Positions 61,434 to 64,000 of a stretch of DNA of 64,000 nucleotides are shown here, one piece after another; within the stretch, counting starts at the first letter, position 1, and each line of letters begins with the position of its first letter. The stretch spans positions 186,001 through 250,000 of the forward strand of contig CAXKVR010000019.1 in assembly GCA_964058845.1 (NCBI GenBank). Direction: 5' to 3'. The DNA is from Carex sylvatica (taxonomy: Eukaryota; Streptophyta; Magnoliopsida; Poales; Cyperaceae). The notes below the pieces were generated by a model. It saw only the letters and a list, made by a program, of their open reading frames with translations, did no database searches and was not told the DNA's origin. The position numbers and the translations under genes are program-made.

Positions 61434-63606
61434 TGTGTTTGCACTGTTGAAGCAAAACCGAGTACTTAATAATTAATAAACAATATGTATTCTTCATGGG
61501 AATTTTTTTTATCCGTAGACATTATTAAAATTAGATGTACAAAAATAGAAAGAGTATTTCTTTTTTAATAAAAAAAAATTATGTTTGGATCCGGATTGTT
61601 TGATAGAGAAGAATCAAGCTCTGGTCCACAGATAATTTCAGAAAAACATAATATTTGGATCTGGACCATTGAGTCAGATCTATATATTTTGGATCGGACT
61701 CAATGAGTCAGATCTTTCTATATTTGTTGAAAACGAGATACTTTTTTTATTTTCGTACGTCTGAATTTAATAATTTCTATGAATAAAAATTCCTTCTTTG
61801 TGCATTCATTTCATAGAATTATCATCAGTGAAACAAGTACATCACAGCTGTATTGAGATAAATATTTACTGATAAGCAAAACATGGCATGTCATGACCTC
61901 TCAGTTTCTCATATAATAGATCAGAAGAGACTTTCATCAAAAAAATAAAATAAAATGATCAGAAGAATCATATATGATTGGAGAGCATGAAGTAATACTT
62001 CTTGTATTCACATGGACATATTTAATATTTCCTAACCACCCTTTTAAATATTTTATTAGAAGATCATGACAGTGACAACTGACAACCCTCTAGTTGGAAC
62101 TTTAGTATTACAAAATTATAAGATTAGGATAGAAGGGAACAAATCTAATTAAGCATTGCTAAGATGTGAACTGTCAGATAAGTAATGACTGATTAGTTGG
62201 AAGGTCTATGCATGTGCTAAGGAAGACAAGATCTGATTTAATTTGATCCTTTTATAGTGCTCATTGTGTGCGACCTGTGAGTATATATTGTTCTATTAAT
62301 TACCTAATTAATTAAAATAAATGATCATTGACGAAGGTAAGCCGATAAAAATATTTATTTTTGAGGATATCGTTATTTCTAAAAGTAGTATATGCGAAAA
62401 TACCGATGCGGTTAAGCATTTCTAACTATTAATTATTGTACAGATATATATTCGACGTGAATTAGATTGAAATTCAGAATGAGGAGAACAAAACCCTAAA
62501 AAAAAAAATGAAGGTCGAAATCCTCAAATTTTATAAGTAAGAAATTGCTAATATCCTTTGAAATGTAAATTCAATTGCAGAGTACAGTCTCTTTTAATTC
62601 GTGTTTATAATATTGTTAGGTGTGTTTTATATTTTTCAATTACATGCATGTAAAAAATATAGAAATTTGATCTCATTTTGATAACCCTCGAATAAGAGAG
62701 ACCACAATTTGGAATGTTGATTTTGGTAGCTCTTGATGCATAGTGAAATCACATTTTTTATAAATTTTTGTAGATGGGTATAAAAATTATTGTTTTCGGA
62801 TTATTTAGAATCTTTTAAAAAATGATAATTTGTGTCTATTTAAAGAATTGTATAAAAGTTTCAAAAAATTATAAAATTTGATTCACATTATAATAAGGAT
62901 ATCATTTTAACTATTTGGATCGACTGTTTGAACTTTAAAAACAGAAATAATAATATGAAGAATAATTGAGACATGAAAGACAAGAGGCATTTAAACCTTG
63001 CTTGAAATATGTCTCATTGTTTTCATACATTAATCATGTTTCATATCTTTATTTCTATTTTCAAATTTTAAATTAACAATCTGAACCGTCCAATATAATA
63101 TCTTGAAGATAAAACTCTAAAGAAACATAATTAGAGCACTGAAATAATAAAGCATTTTAACCCTAATCTAAAGAAATATATATGGTAGTTGGCATAACAA
63201 CTTATGTGGTAAGATGGAGATAGGAGTAGGTCCGATGGGCATTGGACCTATTTTTAGATTCAATTAGCTCTATCACCGTACGATTAACATTAAGATCTGT
63301 GTGCATGAAAATTCATAAAAACTCATACGGATTTTAATAGGAGCGCACAATTCTTGATGCAATTGGATGGCCATATCACCCATCGAACCAAAGTAGATCC
63401 AATGGACATCGGACCTACTCCGAAGTAGGTAAGATGTAGTCGCTCGATTACAGTAACACTAATGATTAACCTATTAAAAAGTAAAATTATTACTTTGCAT
63501 TAACTTCTAACTACACGCGCAAATATATATACAATACTGTTCATGCAAGCTCCTTTGTTTCTGATAAACTTTACTGTTGAACTGTGAAAATATCTGAAGC
63601 AGTGAA
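61434..63606. other. Intergenic with two minor foldbacks
   Basis: Mostly AT-rich DNA without a gene. Around 62700-62960 a decayed inverted structure recalls the modular foldback core (AAAATTTGATTCACATTATA). At 63224-63421 a clearer pair is visible, GGAGTAGGTCCGATGGGCAT on the left and its near complement ending CATCGGACCTACTCC on the right, a small MITE of about 200 bp. Confidence 0.5.
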
Positions 63607-63830
63607 GGACGAATTTGTATCCTGTGCATTAACTTAAAAAGGAAATTTTTTGAGTTAATACATTTTTTGGACTATTTAATTTGCTTTAAATTTTGTGCGG
63701 ACTAAATTTACACTAATATTAAATAACTTCTGTGTTAAAATCAGACCACTAAATTGGTTCCGTTTAAAAACAGAAAGCGAAAATGCATTAACTTAAAAGA
63801 TTCCCTTTTGAATTACTGCAGAGATACTAC
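63607..63830. mobile_element. Decayed relative of 60250-60469
   Basis: It starts with CGAATTTGTATCCTGTGCAT and has the inner words TTTTTTGAGTTAATACATT and AAAATGCATTAACTTAAAAG in inverted order. The right end is worn (CAGAGATACTACATAC). Confidence 0.7.
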
Positions 63831-63838
63831 ATACATCC

Positions 63839-64000
63839 CCCCAAAATTTGTATTTATACCATAATAAAAAAAATAAACCAAAACACTCTTGTTTGATCAT
63901 AATTCTAAAAATATTTAGGCCCCTAAACGTCTCTGCGGCTCTAAAGGCTAGGAGCCGTCAATTAGTTCAACGGCCCCTGTCTAGGAGCCTCCAAATAAAA
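63839..64000. mobile_element. CCGAAA-family element, cut by the window end
   Basis: The left part AAATTTGTATTTATACCATA, followed by AAATAAACCAAAACACTCTT, matches the left arms of the family members at 49.8 and 58.5 kb. The element continues beyond the window. Confidence 0.65.

Overview
The window is AT-rich nuclear DNA from a flowering plant, most likely a eudicot. It has plant-only transcription factors with short, intron-split exons, a chloroplast-type THIC gene with a 3' TPP aptamer, a miR396 target site, and dense small DNA transposons. I see no rRNA, tRNA, CRISPR array, organellar insert or LTR retrotransposon with recognisable proteins. The species cannot be fixed from the sequence alone.

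Four cellular genes can be supported. (1) A GROWTH-REGULATING FACTOR gene (4566-6608, +) with QLQ and WRC domains and a retained miR396 site; its C-terminus is unusually short. (2) An AINTEGUMENTA-LIKE/PLETHORA double-AP2 gene (25375-28601, +) in ten coding exons, one of them 9 nt long. (3) A THIC gene (37394-34612, -) followed by a TPP riboswitch aptamer (about 34246-34143). It looks compromised: the acceptor of its third intron reads CAT instead of CAG, and several near-invariant residues are changed by C>T or G>A transitions. (4) A small ELF4-LIKE clock gene (40962-41261, +) with a 5'UTR intron and two upstream ORFs. These genes are functionally unrelated; no operon or cluster logic links them.

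The rest is mostly transposon-derived. A 4.4 kb hAT element with an 8-bp target duplication (9870-14294) carries a frameshifted BED/RNaseH-like transposase. A MULE relic (30735-33425) keeps an N-terminal region and a SWIM finger but has lost its core. Around them are many non-autonomous elements: hAT-like ones at 1.7, 21.8, 42.2 and 60.9 kb, and foldback elements, many with 9-bp target duplications that indicate Mutator-type mobilisation. Two foldback groups stand out: one defined by the end CCGAAATTTTTATTAATACC (15.3, 45.1, 49.8, 57.0, 58.5 and probably 63.8 kb), and one in which different ends share the same inner arm (7.1, 7.6, 8.0, 18.9, 29.1 and 50.7 kb).

The last 25 codons of the AIL gene plus its downstream flank are duplicated at 38159-39276, so the MULE relic and THIC lie between two direct repeats. 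The first copy has two extra insertions that the second lacks. From 43 kb to the end I find no cellular gene I can support; that part is repeats and unannotated AT-rich DNA. I found no convincing new multi-gene system. The most unusual signals are the decaying THIC/riboswitch locus, the modular MITE families, and the poly-G expansion inside one family.
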